A stretch of DNA of 64,000 nucleotides from Opitutaceae bacterium (GTDB lineage Bacteria > Verrucomicrobiota > Verrucomicrobiia > Opitutales > Opitutaceae): assembly GCA_016794785.1 (NCBI GenBank), contig JAEUHC010000015.1, positions 248,001 through 312,000 of the forward strand, in the 5' to 3' direction. Positions 47,006-54,976 of this stretch are shown here, in pieces. Position numbers and translations under genes: made by a program. The notes under the pieces were generated by a model. That model was not told the DNA's origin, searched no databases, and saw only the letters and a list, made by a program, of their open reading frames with translations. Within the stretch, counting starts at the first letter, position 1. Each line of letters starts with the position of its first letter.

Positions 47006-47026
47006 GGGGAAAAAGAGTCGCCGGCT

Positions 47027-48040
47027 TCAGCCGCGCGGGTTGCGCCACGCGGGCACGGCAAGCTCGGTCATAAGCCGGACGCCGGCGGGCGCGGCGAGGA
47101 GGCGCGGCACGATGTTGATGAGCGAGGCGACGGTGGCATCGTCGCCGGCCACGCCGCCGTTGAGCACGAGGTTCAGGTCAGGCCGGCCCTTCACGACGAT
47201 AGCGTCGTGCGGCAGCGGGGCGTCGAGATACATCTGGAGGTCGAGCTTGATCTTGGTTTCGCCGCCGACGAGGCCGACGCATTTCTGGTGGATGCCGAGG
47301 CTCTGGCCGGGCGCGACATCGAAGAATTTCGTGACGACGCGGCTGGTCGCGACGACCGGCTCGCAGCTCTCGCGGATCTCGTCGAGTTTCCAACCCATCG
47401 CGTGGGCGAGGAGCGCGACGGATTGCTGGAAGCCCGCATGGCCGGCCTTGCCGGCGGCGAATTTGGCGCGGAAATCGGCGGGATTCTGCCCGCTGCCGAT
47501 CTTGGCTTGGAGCGGCTGGCGGCGGGTGGAGGCGTTGACGACGCGCTCGACGTAGATCGACTGCACATCGCGGCTGACGCCGGTCAGGCAGATGGGCAGG
47601 ATGTCCATCACGAAGCCCGGGTTGACACCCGTGCCGGCGATGCGCGCGCCGGACTTTTGGCAAAGCGCGTCGAACTCGCGCGCGAGATCGGGGGTCTTGA
47701 GCGCCGGGAAAATGAGTTCCTCGCAGGTCGAGGCCACGCTTACGCCGCGTTCGAGCGCGGGCTTCATCTGGGCGAATGATGCCGCGGCGCTCGAGCCTGC
47801 AGTGTGCAGCACGGCGTCGGGCGCGCCGACGGCGGCGAACAGGGCGTCGAGGGACGGGAAGACCTTCGCTCCGCCGAGGCTCGCGACACCGGTGAGATCG
47901 GCGAGGGATTTGCCAATCTTCGCGGGGTCGATGTCGACGCCGCCGGTGATTTCGAGCCACGACTGTTCGGCGGCGAGCTTGAGCGACTCAAGCCCGATGG
48001 GGCCGAGTCCGAATTGGACGACCTTGATCTTCTTTTGCAT
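47027..48040 (-). CDS. DapB-like NAD(P)-dependent oxidoreductase
   Basis: A 337-residue Rossmann-fold protein with VVQFGLGPIGLESLKL at the start (GxGxxG dinucleotide motif) and GVDIDPAKIGKSLADL. The later blocks ASTCEELIFPAL, GTGVNPGFVMDILPICLTGV and AGKAGHAGFQQSVALLAHAMGWKLDEI are those of the dihydrodipicolinate reductase-like/2,4-diaminopentanoate dehydrogenase group. It is not canonical DapB (no KKKWDAP-type motif). It may act on an amino acid derivative such as a diamino acid. It sits upstream of the M14 gene and is divergent from the gamma-glutamyltransferase gene. Confidence 0.82.
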   Translation of the reverse strand: MQKKIKVVQFGLGPIGLESLKLAAEQSWLEITGGVDIDPAKIGKSLADLTGVASLGGAKVFPSLDALFAAVGAPDAVLHTAGSSAAASFAQMKPALERGVSVASTCEELIFPALKTPDLAREFDALCQKSGARIAGTGVNPGFVMDILPICLTGVSRDVQSIYVERVVNASTRRQPLQAKIGSGQNPADFRAKFAAGKAGHAGFQQSVALLAHAMGWKLDEIRESCEPVVATSRVVTKFFDVAPGQSLGIHQKCVGLVGGETKIKLDLQMYLDAPLPHDAIVVKGRPDLNLVLNGGVAGDDATVASLINIVPRLLAAPAGVRLMTELAVPAWRNPRG

Positions 48041-48156
48041 GGAGGGGATTTCTCTGTGGCCAAGGCACGGCGGAGGCCAATTCTTTCTTCAGACCCTGAT
48101 GCGATGCGCTTCAGTTCTGGCTCGAAATGAGCCGGGGCTTCTGAGCTTTTTGCCGC

Positions 48157-49845
48157 ATGCGCTTCGCCCTCCTTTTTGTTCTGGCCTGCGCCTGGGTGCC
48201 GGCCGCCACGCCGGTCGCGATCACGCCGGTCACCGCGCCCCACGGCATGATCGTGGCCGCGCATCCGCAGGCCGTCGAGTCGGGGGTCGCGATCCTGAAA
48301 GCCGGCGGCAACGCCATGGATGCCGCGGTGGCTGTTTCCCTCTCCGTGGGCGTGGCCGAGCCCTATGGCTCCGGCCTCGGGGGCAAGCTGATGCTGCTCT
48401 ACTTCGACGCGGCATCGGGCCGGAGCTTTGCGGTCGATGCGATGGACGCGGCGGGTTCGCTCGATGTCGCCGCCTATCTCAAGCGCCCCGAGGAGGATCG
48501 CACCGCCGGCTACGGTGCTGTCTGCGTGCCGGGCCTCGCGGCCGGACTCTGGGCGGCGCACCAGAAATGGGGCGCAAAACCCTGGGCCGAGACCGTGCAC
48601 CCGGCGATCGCGCTGGCGCGGGCGGGCTTTCGCATCCTGCCCAAGACCCGCGAGGGCTTTGCCGAGCAGGAAAAGAAACTCCGCCGCGGCGATCCCGAGA
48701 TCGCGCGGCTTTATCTGCCGGGCGGAAAGCTCCCCGAGGCCGGCTCGCTCCTGCCCAACGAGGATCTTGCGCGCACGATGGAGGCGCTCGCGCGCCACGG
48801 GCGCGATGGTTTCTACCGCGGCCCCGTGGCCGAGGCGATCGTCGCGGCTTCTCGCGGGGGCGGCGGGGTGCTGACCGCCGCGGATTTGGCCAGCTACGAG
48901 GCGCGCGTGACCGAGCCGATGACGATGGCGTGGCGCGGTCGCACGCTGGTCTGCGCCCCGGCTCCGGCGAGCGGCGCCGCGCTGTTCCTGCCCATCCTCG
49001 CGGCGCTGGAGGGTGAGTCGTTCGGCGGCGGCCCGCTGCGCACGGCGGCCCACCTCGATCGCGTGGGCCGGGTCTGGCGGGTGGTTTCGCCGCTCGTCGT
49101 CCGCGCCGTCGGCGACGCACCGGAGTCACGCTTCCTTTTCGAAAAACTAATCGCGCCCGATTCCATCGCGGAGATCCGCGCCAAGGCCTTTGCGCCGCAA
49201 GACGCGAAGAAAAAAGTCGCCGCGTTTGATGCGGAACTGCCGGCGTTTTACGAGAGCCCCATGGCGGCGACGACGCACTTCATCGTCGTCGATCGCGCGG
49301 GCAATGTGGTATGCGCGACGCAGTCGCAGAGCCTGCATTTCGGCGCGGGCGTGGTGCCGCCGGGCACGGGTGTCGTCATGAACAACTCGATGAGCAATTT
49401 CACCTTCACTGACCGCCAGAGCATGAACTATCTCGCGCCCGGCCGCCGCCCGCGCAGCACCATCGCGCCCACGATCGTCCTGCGCGACGGCCGGCCGGAA
49501 CTCGCGATCGGCGTGCCCGGCGCCTCGCGCATCCCGACCGCCGTGCTGCAGGTGCTGATCGACCATTATGTGATCGGCCGGCCGCTGGCCGAGGCGATCG
49601 GCGACACGCGGGTTCACTTCTCGGCGGCGTTGCGGAGCGGTGAGACCGTGGCCTTTGAGGCGGAGCGATCGCTGCCGCATGCGGAGGCGCAGGCGTTGCA
49701 GGAGCTGGGGTGGAAAGTGAACCTGCCCGAGGCCGCGGGCACGGGACGATTCTTTGGCGGCATCAACGCCGTCTCCCTCAATCCCGACGGGACGCGGACC
49801 GGCTTCGCTGATCCGCGTCGGACCAATATCGCCGCCGGACATTGA
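48157..49845 (+). CDS. ggt: Gamma-glutamyltransferase
   Basis: A 562-residue exported Ntn-hydrolase that transfers or hydrolyses gamma-glutamyl groups from glutathione and related peptides. A signal peptide (1-16) is followed by GMIVAAHPQAVESGVAILKAGGN and GNAMDAAVAVSLSVGVAEPYGSG. The autoproteolysis site and nucleophile lie at Thr372 in MAATTHFIVVDRAGN. NNSMSNFT, APGRRPRSTIAPTIVL and GVPGASRIPTAVLQVLIDH follow in the small subunit. The large subunit is about 371 residues and the small one about 190, as usual. It could scavenge extracellular glutathione. Confidence 0.94.
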   Translation: MRFALLFVLACAWVPAATPVAITPVTAPHGMIVAAHPQAVESGVAILKAGGNAMDAAVAVSLSVGVAEPYGSGLGGKLMLLYFDAASGRSFAVDAMDAAGSLDVAAYLKRPEEDRTAGYGAVCVPGLAAGLWAAHQKWGAKPWAETVHPAIALARAGFRILPKTREGFAEQEKKLRRGDPEIARLYLPGGKLPEAGSLLPNEDLARTMEALARHGRDGFYRGPVAEAIVAASRGGGGVLTAADLASYEARVTEPMTMAWRGRTLVCAPAPASGAALFLPILAALEGESFGGGPLRTAAHLDRVGRVWRVVSPLVVRAVGDAPESRFLFEKLIAPDSIAEIRAKAFAPQDAKKKVAAFDAELPAFYESPMAATTHFIVVDRAGNVVCATQSQSLHFGAGVVPPGTGVVMNNSMSNFTFTDRQSMNYLAPGRRPRSTIAPTIVLRDGRPELAIGVPGASRIPTAVLQVLIDHYVIGRPLAEAIGDTRVHFSAALRSGETVAFEAERSLPHAEAQALQELGWKVNLPEAAGTGRFFGGINAVSLNPDGTRTGFADPRRTNIAAGH

Positions 49846-49937
49846 CGCACCGCGACTGCGCAGAGGGCCGCGCATAGGGTGTTTTTCCCATGTTGCTTCG
49901 CCCGCGCGGTCCCGTTTGCTGCCCTCGCTACCCCTGC

Positions 49938-50900
49938 ATGATTAGCGCCCATCCCGCTTCAATTGTCCGCAAGATGCTTTGTCTTTGCGCGATCGCTGGC
50001 GGGGTGGTGGCCGGGCCGGCCTGGGCGCTCACGGTCACATTCGACTACAGCTACGATACGAGCGGGTTCTTCAGCGGGGCCAACACCGGTCGGCGCGATG
50101 TCCTGGACCAGGCGGCCGCGGCCTTCAGCTCAAGGCTCACGGATTCCCTCACGGCCATCACACCGGGTGGCGGCAACACTTGGACGGCGACATTCGCCAA
50201 TCCCTCCGGTCCCGGCACGACAGTCTCGCTCTCCAATCTCTCGGTGGCGGCCGACACCATCGTGATCTATGTCGGCGCCGCGGACCTCGGGGCCGGTGTG
50301 CTCGGGCAGGGCAGCGTGGGTGGGTTCTCCTCCAGCGGTGATGCGAGTTGGACCAACACGATTGCGACCCGTGGCCAAGGCGGCGCGCCGGACCTGAATC
50401 CGACTGACTTTGGCCCGTGGGGCGGGGCGATCACCTTCAACTCCACCGCCGCATGGTATTTTGATTCCAACCCGGCGACCTTGGAAAATTTTTCAGGGCA
50501 ATACGACTTCTACTCGGTCGCCCTGCGCGAGCTGGGCCATGTATTGGGCATCGGGACGGCCGGCTCGTGGTTTGCCAACATCCCGGGTTCCACGTCGTCC
50601 GGCGCCACGTTTGCGGGGGCCAACTCGGTCGCGGCCTATGGCGGCCCCGTGCCGCTCGCGGTGGACAACGCCCACTGGCTCAGCGGGACCACGAGCACCG
50701 CGCTCGGCTCAGGTGCGCCGCAGGATGCGGCGATGGGTTTTACGCTGGCGGCGGGAACGCGCACTTATCTCACGGCCCTGGACGTCGCGGCCTTGCAGGA
50801 TGTGGGCTGGACGGTCGTGCCCGAGGCGTCGTCGTTCGTCTGGGTGATGGTGATCGGCGCAGCGGGCATGGTGCGCTGGCTCCGCCACCGAAAAACCTGA
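49938..50900 (+). CDS. PEP-CTERM protein with matrixin-like fold, probable lost zinc ligand
   Basis: A 320-residue exported protein. A signal peptide (about 10-30, ending PAWA) leads to a domain with FDYSYDTSGFF, DVLDQAAAAFSSRLTDSL and YDFYSVALRELGHVLGIGT, then NAHWLSG and TYLTALDVAALQDVGWTV. The C terminus has VPEAS, a 19-residue hydrophobic segment and RHRK, an exosortase (PEP-CTERM) sorting signal. Related proteins have H-E-L-G-H, but here the first His is Arg197 (codon CGC at 50526-50528), so the metallopeptidase site may be dead. Start is uncertain between ATG 49890, 49938 and 49974; 49938 gives the best leader. It converges on the next gene with one base between stops. Confidence 0.85.
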   Translation: MISAHPASIVRKMLCLCAIAGGVVAGPAWALTVTFDYSYDTSGFFSGANTGRRDVLDQAAAAFSSRLTDSLTAITPGGGNTWTATFANPSGPGTTVSLSNLSVAADTIVIYVGAADLGAGVLGQGSVGGFSSSGDASWTNTIATRGQGGAPDLNPTDFGPWGGAITFNSTAAWYFDSNPATLENFSGQYDFYSVALRELGHVLGIGTAGSWFANIPGSTSSGATFAGANSVAAYGGPVPLAVDNAHWLSGTTSTALGSGAPQDAAMGFTLAAGTRTYLTALDVAALQDVGWTVVPEASSFVWVMVIGAAGMVRWLRHRKT

Positions 50901-50901
50901 T

Positions 50902-51582
50902 TCAGATCGCCAGGGTCGCTCCGGGCGCGAGCACCTCGACGCGGTGGCCGGCCTGCGCCGCGCGGGTCGCAAAGGCCGCCGCATCCTGCGCGATAAGCGG
51001 CCACGTGTCGTAGTGCATCGGCACCGCGACGCGCGGGCGGAGGAGATCTAGCGCGACCAGGGCGTCGTCCGGCCCCATCGTGTAATTGTCGCCGATCGGC
51101 AGCAGCGCGGCATCGAGCCCGGCGCGGCCGATGAGCTGCATGTCGAGAAACACCGCGGTGTCGCCCGCATGATAGAGCGTCTTGCCATCGGCTGAAACGA
51201 GGAGGCCGCACGGCGCGCCGAGATAGATCGGATTCAGGGCCGGGCCGAGGCTCGATGTGTGGTGGGCGAGGGTGAGCTTCACGCGGCCGAAGGGAAAATT
51301 GAAGCCGCCGCCGGGGTTGAGCGCATGGGTCTTGGCCCCGAGCGCGGCGAAGTATTCCGCGATCTCGTAGTTGGCGACGATGGTGGCGCCGCAGCGCAGC
51401 GCGATTTTCAGGGCATCGGCCGTGTGGTCATCGTGACCGTGCGAGAGCAGGATGTAGTCGCAGCTGAGGTCGGCCGCGCCTTGGGGAGCACGCGGATTCT
51501 CGCGCAGATAAGGATCGATCAGGAGCCGGGCCCGCGCGGTCTCGACGAGGAAACAGGAGTGGCCGAGGTAGGTGAGGCGCAT
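50902..51582 (-). CDS. UPF0173-type metal-dependent hydrolase
   Basis: A 226-residue metallo-beta-lactamase-fold hydrolase related to YtkL/UPF0173. The N terminus MRLTYLGHSCFLVE is typical. The metal motif SHGHDDHTADAL (HxHxDH) is followed by GFNFPFGRVKLTLAHH, LVSADGKTLYHAGDTAVFLDM, LLPIGDNYTMGPDDA and PMHYDTWPLI. Substrate is unknown. ATG 51582 begins 2 bases after the upstream gene's stop. The last bases face the PEP-CTERM stop at one base distance. Confidence 0.9.
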   Translation of the reverse strand: MRLTYLGHSCFLVETARARLLIDPYLRENPRAPQGAADLSCDYILLSHGHDDHTADALKIALRCGATIVANYEIAEYFAALGAKTHALNPGGGFNFPFGRVKLTLAHHTSSLGPALNPIYLGAPCGLLVSADGKTLYHAGDTAVFLDMQLIGRAGLDAALLPIGDNYTMGPDDALVALDLLRPRVAVPMHYDTWPLIAQDAAAFATRAAQAGHRVEVLAPGATLAI

Positions 51583-51584
51583 GG

Positions 51585-52220
51585 TCAGGCCTGGCCGAGC
51601 CACGTCCGTGCGCGGTCGACGTCCTGGGGCGTCAGCGCATGGCTGGCGGGGATCGTTTCCAAGCGCGTCTCGGCGCCGCCGGCGCGGAGCAAAGCTTCCA
51701 ATCGGGCCGGATGATCCGCCGGCACGAGCGGATCGGTGGAGCCGTGGCAGAGGAGCGCGCGTTTGCCCGCGAGCGAGCCGGGCGCGGCGGGTTGATCGAG
51801 CACCACCATCGAGCGCAGCAGGACGGCGCCCGCCAGCGCCTCCGGGCGCAGGAGCATCAGGGTGGCGGCGATGTTGGCGCCGTTGGAGAAGCCCACCGCG
51901 ATGAGGCGGCGGGCGTCGAGCCCGTGATAGGCGGTGGCCTGGGTCACGAAGTCCGCCAGCGCGTGGGTGCGCTGGATGATTTCCTGCGGGTCGAAGACAT
52001 TGAGCGAGAGCCGCGCGAAGAACCGCAAGGCGCCGCCTTCGTTCACATCGCCCCGCGGACTGAGGAGCGCGGAGCCCGGCGAGATGGCGCGGCCCAGCCG
52101 GAGCAGATCGTGCTCGTCGCCCCCCGTGCCGTGCAAAAGCAGCAGTGGGGGCGCGGCGGGGTCCGTGCCTGGTTCAAGGATATGCTGGTAGGTGAACTGC
52201 GGTTTGGCCGTGCGTGGCAT
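51585..52220 (-). CDS. Phospholipase/carboxylesterase-family hydrolase
   Basis: A 211-residue alpha/beta hydrolase of the phospholipase/carboxylesterase family. LLLLHGTGGDEHDLL gives the oxyanion region, VGFSNGANIA the nucleophile Ser112, CHGSTDPLVP the Asp, and PASHALTPQ the His. There is no signal peptide, so it is cytoplasmic. Substrates are short acyl esters in relatives. ATG 52220 is chosen over the frame start at 52274 because the first 18 residues upstream do not look coding. It is probably co-transcribed with the UPF0173 gene downstream. Confidence 0.88.
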   Translation of the reverse strand: MPRTAKPQFTYQHILEPGTDPAAPPLLLLHGTGGDEHDLLRLGRAISPGSALLSPRGDVNEGGALRFFARLSLNVFDPQEIIQRTHALADFVTQATAYHGLDARRLIAVGFSNGANIAATLMLLRPEALAGAVLLRSMVVLDQPAAPGSLAGKRALLCHGSTDPLVPADHPARLEALLRAGGAETRLETIPASHALTPQDVDRARTWLGQA

Positions 52221-52310
52221 GGATGCCGCGCAGGACGCGGCCCAGCACTGAATGGATGCGCTTCCGCTGCGCAAGGCGCGCCGGCCGATTCAATGTCACC
52301 GCCGATCGCG

Positions 52311-52400
52311 GTAGGCGGTCCGGGCCTGCGCCCGCATTTCTTGATCAACCGATCCCCTGCGGAGCGCGGGACCTGCCCGGCCATCGCGCGAACCGCCTAC
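52311..52400. repeat. GTAG-headed palindrome overlapping the rpiB stop
   Basis: A roughly 90 bp element from GTAGGCGGT to ACCGCCTAC. Inner arms GGGCCTGCGCCCGC and GCGGGACCTGCCCGG are similar on opposite strands, and the centre is TTGATCAA-containing. Its right end includes the TAG stop of rpiB (minus strand), so the gene's 3' terminus seems to be made from the repeat. The stem is less perfect than the 69 bp copies. Confidence 0.55.
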
Positions 52401-52840
52401 GCCCCGTCGATTTTGCGGATGCGCGCGATGTGCCGGCCGCCCTCGAACTCGGTCGCAAGCCAGGTGCGCACGATTGTGAGCGCCTCGGCTTCGCTGACGG
52501 TGCGCTGGCCGAGGGCGAGCACGTTGCCGTCGTTGTGCGAGCGGTTCCAGATCGCCACCTGTTCGCTCCAGCAGAGGCCGCAGCGCACACCCTTCACGCG
52601 GTTGGCGACGATGGCTTCGCCGTTGCCCGAGCCGCCGAGCACGATGCCGCGCTCGAACTCGCCGCGCGCCACGGCCTCGGCGGTCGGCCGGATGAAGTCG
52701 GGATAGTCGCAGCTCGCGTCCGAGTGCGTGCCGAAGTCACGCACGGTGTGGCCCGCGGCGAGGAGCATGGCCTTGATGGCCTTCTTGTAGGCGAAGCCCG
52801 CGTGGTCGGAGCCGATGGCGATGGTGAACGTGCGCGACAT
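52397..52840 (-). CDS. rpiB: Ribose-5-phosphate isomerase B
   Basis: A 147-residue sugar-phosphate isomerase interconverting ribose 5-phosphate and ribulose 5-phosphate in the pentose phosphate pathway. GSDHAGFAYKKAIKAML, DFGTHSDASCDYPDFI and VLGGSGNGEAIVANRVKGVR are followed by CGLCWSEQVAIWNRSHNDGNVLALG. The loop is of the GSGNGE type known from Mycobacterium, where Glu replaces the active-site Cys of the E. coli enzyme. RpiB-like enzymes can also take allose or galactose phosphates. Start ATG 52840 fits family length. Confidence 0.93.
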   Translation of the reverse strand: MSRTFTIAIGSDHAGFAYKKAIKAMLLAAGHTVRDFGTHSDASCDYPDFIRPTAEAVARGEFERGIVLGGSGNGEAIVANRVKGVRCGLCWSEQVAIWNRSHNDGNVLALGQRTVSEAEALTIVRTWLATEFEGGRHIARIRKIDGA

Positions 52841-52891
52841 GGTGGTGCCGCCAACAACACCGCGGCGCGTTTCGCGGGCAAACTAATTTCC

Positions 52892-52959
52892 GACTGGAGC
52901 CGCGGCGTCCTCGCCGCGGCCTGGCACGAAAACGCGGCGAGGGCGCCGCGGCTCCAGTC
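52892..52959. repeat. Perfect-arm palindrome GACTGGAGCCGCGGCG
   Basis: A 68 bp palindrome lies between the DinB-like gene and rpiB. The arms run GACTGGAGCCGCGGCG plus CCTCGCCGCG and match at all but one position. The loop carries TGGCACGAAAA. It does not have GTAG/GTGG heads, so it belongs to a different repeat family, but its size and loop are similar. It may end or protect the upstream minus-strand transcript. Confidence 0.8.
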
Positions 52960-52974
52960 AGGCGGAGAACCCGC

Positions 52975-53580
52975 TCACTTCTTCGGAAACTTCGGATCCG
53001 CCTTCACCTCCAGCATCTGCTTCGTGTGCCGTTCGCTGTGGGCGGCGACGAAGAGCAGCCACTGGTAGGGGTCGAGTTTCTTGCCGAGCGGGCTGTCGAT
53101 CGCGTGGTCGCGGAGGCCGGCGGTCTCCTTCATGAACGCGATGGTCTTGGCGCGGCTGGCTTGGAAATGCGCGAGGGCTTCCTTGGTTGAGCCGTAGCGA
53201 TTCACGGGAATCAGCGGCTCGGGGGCCGTGGCCTTTTTCGAACGATCAGGGATCATCTTGAGAATCATCTCATCGATGGCTTTCACGTCCTCGCCGGCAG
53301 GCCGGGCGGGGCCCTGCATCGCTTTGTCGGCGGCCAGGTCCCTGAGCATATCCTCGGCCGAGGCGATGTGCTCGAGCGTCTGCGCCACCGACCAGCGTTC
53401 GGGCGCGGGCTTGAAGTTGAGCTGCGCCTCGCTGAGGCCCTTGACGGCGGCGACGACTCCGGCGCGCGTTTTTTCCAGATAGGCGAGGCCCTTCTTCCGA
53501 TCGTCGGCGGAAAGGGTATCGGCCGAGAAGCCCGCGACCGCAGTCGCGAGCAGGGACAGGAGCAGCAGGATTTTTTTCAT
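52975..53580 (-). CDS. Exported DinB-family protein
   Basis: A 201-residue exported four-helix protein of the DinB/YfiT group. A signal peptide (1-19, ending FSA) is followed by DDRKKGLAYLEKTRAGVVAAV, WSVAQTLEHIASAEDMLRDL and VAAHSERHTKQMLEVK. These hold the metal-binding His triad seen in DinB proteins (HIASAE, HSERHTKQ). Export is unusual for the family but known in Verrucomicrobia. Function is unknown; some relatives are thiol-dependent S-transferases. It has its own start 72 bp downstream of the end of the serine hydrolase on the same strand. Confidence 0.87.
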   Translation of the reverse strand: MKKILLLLSLLATAVAGFSADTLSADDRKKGLAYLEKTRAGVVAAVKGLSEAQLNFKPAPERWSVAQTLEHIASAEDMLRDLAADKAMQGPARPAGEDVKAIDEMILKMIPDRSKKATAPEPLIPVNRYGSTKEALAHFQASRAKTIAFMKETAGLRDHAIDSPLGKKLDPYQWLLFVAAHSERHTKQMLEVKADPKFPKK

Positions 53581-53652
53581 GTTGGGGGTTGGGTGGGGGA
53601 GAAAATAGGCAAGCAGCGGCGAAGCGGTGGAGCGCACGCTTCGGTTGACACA

Positions 53653-54831
53653 TCAACGCAGCGCGGTCGCCGCGGCTTCCTGGAAGCGTTGGCGCACGAT
53701 GCTCGCGTCGCTGTTGGGGAAATTCGAGCGCTGCACCATGAGCACGTAGGCGACGCCCTTGACCGGATCGATCCACGCCTGCGTGCCCCAGGCGCCGCCG
53801 TGGCCGTAGGTGCCGGGCGAGAGCATCGCGGCGAGACCGGCGTGCGGGGTCTTGAGCACACACGTGCCGATGCCCCAGCCGTAGTTGGCGCCCCGCTGGC
53901 CGTGGGTGTCGTTCTGGAAAAACCCGGTCGGCAGATCGCCGGTTTGCGGCGTCGAGAGGAGTTTCATCGCGGCGGCGCTCAGGTAGCGACGGCCGTCGAG
54001 CGCGCCGCCGTTGAGGAGCATCTGGCAAAAGCGCGCGTAGTCGGTCGCGGTGGCGTAGAGGCCGGCGTTGCCGGTGGGCGGACGGTCGCCGGGCGCGGGT
54101 GGCGCCACGCGACCGGCGTCGAGCGCGCCGGTCTCCTTGTTCTTGGCGTAGGGCGTCGCGATGCGCGTGAGCTGGTCGCCCGCGGGGGTGTGCGTGGTGT
54201 CCTTCATGCCGAGCGGGCCGAAGAGCCGTTGAGCGAGAAACTCGGGAAAGGTCATCCCGCTCGCGACCTCGACGATGCGCGCGCCGCAGTTGATGCCGGA
54301 CTGGGTGTATTTCCAGCGGGCGTCGGGCTCGTATTGCATGGGCGCGGCGAGCCAGAGCGGCACGAGGTCCGCGAGCGTTTTGGCGCGCTGTGCGGCCGGT
54401 CCCCCGGCCTCGCCGAGCCCGGAGGTATGCGTCATGACCTGCGCGATTGTGAGGTTGGCGGCCTTGCCGGAAGGCGTTTTCAGCGCGGCGAACTCAGGGA
54501 TGAATTTCGCCACCGGATCGTTCATGTTCAGCTTGCCGGCGTCCTGCAGCATGAGGAGCGCGACGGCGGTGACGGGCTTCGTCATCGACATGATGTTGCA
54601 GAGCGTGTCGGGCGTCATCGGGCGTTGGGCGGCGATATCCGCGAGCCCGGTGGCCTCAAGGTGCAGCACCTTGTCCTTGGTGACGACGACAGTCACGGCG
54701 CCGGCGATTTCCTTTTGTGCAATCATCTCCTGCATGGCGGCGCCGATGCCGGGGAGCTTGGGGGCGGGTGCCGCGGCGAGGGGGGAAACGAGGGCGATAG
54801 ACAAAGCGAGCAGGCGGGGGAGGGGATGCAT
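53653..54831 (-). CDS. Exported serine hydrolase, class C beta-lactamase-like
   Basis: A 392-residue exported serine hydrolase of the beta-lactamase/EstB family. A signal peptide (1-20, ending LAA) precedes NIMSMTKPV (Ser82-x-x-Lys85, the catalytic dyad), the tyrosine motif KYTQSGINCG (Tyr175), FLAQRLFGPLGMKDT, YATATDYARFCQMLLNGG and GHGGAWGTQAWID (HGG triad). The lack of the YxN asparagine points to an esterase or peptidase instead of an antibiotic-hydrolysing enzyme. ATG 54831 is right because the frame continues upstream only as a shadow. It is divergent from smc across 145 bp. Confidence 0.9.
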   Translation of the reverse strand: MHPLPRLLALSIALVSPLAAAPAPKLPGIGAAMQEMIAQKEIAGAVTVVVTKDKVLHLEATGLADIAAQRPMTPDTLCNIMSMTKPVTAVALLMLQDAGKLNMNDPVAKFIPEFAALKTPSGKAANLTIAQVMTHTSGLGEAGGPAAQRAKTLADLVPLWLAAPMQYEPDARWKYTQSGINCGARIVEVASGMTFPEFLAQRLFGPLGMKDTTHTPAGDQLTRIATPYAKNKETGALDAGRVAPPAPGDRPPTGNAGLYATATDYARFCQMLLNGGALDGRRYLSAAAMKLLSTPQTGDLPTGFFQNDTHGQRGANYGWGIGTCVLKTPHAGLAAMLSPGTYGHGGAWGTQAWIDPVKGVAYVLMVQRSNFPNSDASIVRQRFQEAAATALR

Positions 54832-54976
54832 CGTGCGAGAGCAAGGCCCAATCGCCGCGGCGCGGCGAACCGAAAAGCGCGTCGCGGTCACGCCGCGCCG
54901 CTTGTGAACAACAATCCCCGGTTTTTCCATTGCGGGGTGAGGGGGGCGGCCTTCAATCGGCCCCTTTCCAACCCGC

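Noticed and set aside
47027..48040. Dihydrodipicolinate reductase (dapB)
   Set aside because: Rossmann motif matches, but the DapB catalytic signature is absent and the protein is longer than DapB.
53653..54831. Antibiotic-resistance beta-lactamase
   Set aside because: SxxK is present, but the YxN asparagine is missing and relatives are esterases or peptidases; no resistance call is justified.
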